Source: Minisyncoccota bacterium (GTDB taxonomy: Bacteria > Patescibacteriota > Minisyncoccia > Minisyncoccales > Minisyncoccaceae). Taken from it: 7,975 bases of DNA. The notes under the pieces are model-generated. The model was not told the DNA's origin, did not search any database, and saw nothing but the letters and a program-made list of their open reading frames with translations. The position numbers and the translations under genes are program-made. Every line of letters starts with the position of its first letter. Within the stretch, counting starts at the first letter, position 1. Positions 7,595-7,975 of this stretch are shown here, one piece after another. The DNA is taken from positions 6,987 through 14,961 of the forward strand of contig JAQVLF010000015.1 in the NCBI GenBank assembly GCA_028704295.1. Reading direction: 5' to 3'.

Positions 7595-7975
7595 TTATTT
7601 TTCACTTAAACTATTAATTCTTTGATTGCATTCTTCTTTCGATATATTTCCATTGCTTAATAGAGAATTTAATCCTGCGATGTAGTTTTGTTTGATTTGA
7701 GATGAGGATAAAACTGCGTTATATATACGAACATCATCTATAATTCCTTTAAATAAATCCATTGAAGAAGAGTATGCACCAATTAACGTACTTCTTGAAT
7801 TTTGTATATCTCCTTGTTGTCCCGTTATATCAAAAGTTAATTTTGTTTGTACGCCATCCAAATATGAAGTAGCATAAGTATCTCTGTCAAGAATAACATT
7901 AAAATGATGCCAATTACTATCTGAAATCGTTGCAATGATACCCCCCACCCTACTTTTCACCCCATCGGTAAAATA
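7595..7975 (-). CDS. LamG / concanavalin A-like domain protein, C-terminal part (5' end outside the window)
   Basis: The frame is open from the window edge to a TAA at 7595-7597, giving 126 residues of a longer protein. The segment SDSNWHHFNVILDRD, then SYLDGV, then LIGAYSSS and FKGIIDDVRIYN form the second half of a LamG (laminin G-like, jelly-roll) domain. 'W-H-H' and 'DGV' are typical core-strand signatures, and 'IDDVRIYN' is the usual last strand. After it comes a helical tail of about 45 residues (LSSSQIKQNY, AGLNSLL, ISKEE), resembling the tail I recall on Patescibacteria prepilin-LamG proteins. Such proteins are predicted to be exported and to bind carbohydrate or other surface ligands. 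The GTG at 7958-7960 is internal: residues upstream of it continue the frame (YFTDG), so it should not be taken as the start. Any N-terminal signal or pilin segment is outside the window. There is no strong terminator after the stop. Confidence 0.8.
   Translation of the reverse strand, partial: YFTDGVKSRVGGIIATISDSNWHHFNVILDRDTYATSYLDGVQTKLTFDITGQQGDIQNSRSTLIGAYSSSMDLFKGIIDDVRIYNAVLSSSQIKQNYIAGLNSLLSNGNISKEECNQRINSLSEK

Noticed and set aside
7559..7596. Possible terminator of the LamG gene overlapping its stop codon
   Set aside because: A hairpin of two 5-pair, nearly all A/U stems with an internal loop and a 10-base loop can be drawn, followed by only a few U. It is too weak in AT-rich DNA and coincides with the rpoB promoter.
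7941..7950. C-rich run in the LamG gene (six C, A, three C) as a phase-variable tract
   Set aside because: The longest homopolymer is six bases and it encodes an in-frame Arg-Val-Gly-Gly; too short to claim slippage control.

Overview
The window is AT-rich bacterial DNA in which every supportable gene lies on the minus strand. Its core is an intact rpoB-rpoC pair, encoding the two large catalytic subunits (beta and beta') of RNA polymerase. It is flanked by two incomplete genes for surface-type proteins: a type IV prepilin-like protein at the left edge and the C-terminal end of a LamG (concanavalin A-like) domain protein at the right edge.

Reading in the direction of transcription (right to left): 7595-7975 is the 3' end of the LamG-domain gene. 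A 232-base intergenic region (7363-7594) follows and holds the best rpoB promoter candidate, a second weaker one overlapping a palindrome, and a small terminator-like hairpin close to the rpoB start. rpoB (4192-7362) and rpoC (592-4179) are separated by 12 bases and form an operon. A strong intrinsic terminator sits 6 bases after the rpoC stop. A short spacer with an extended -10 promoter leads into the prepilin gene (201-488). That reading frame is interrupted by one TGA but stays open, in the same frame, for 66 further codons to the window edge.

The likely host is a member of the Candidate Phyla Radiation / Patescibacteria, probably Parcubacteria-like. The reasons are the compact RpoB (1056 residues), the RpoB/RpoC sequence style, the KS|FTLIE prepilin and the LamG protein ending in an 'IYNxxLSxSxIKQNY-x-AGLNSLL...ISKEE' tail, which I remember as common in predicted surface proteins of that group. 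This is inference from memory, not a database result. The two polymerase genes contain no internal TGA in 2251 codons and use TGG for tryptophan, so the code is standard. This rules out the Gracilibacteria/Absconditabacteria UGA=Gly code and makes the TGA in the prepilin a real interruption.

I found no CRISPR array, mobile element, tRNA or rRNA, and no clearly new biological system. The best items for follow-up are the interrupted prepilin frame, the rpoB leader, and the placement of the polymerase operon between surface-protein genes instead of next to the ribosomal stalk genes.
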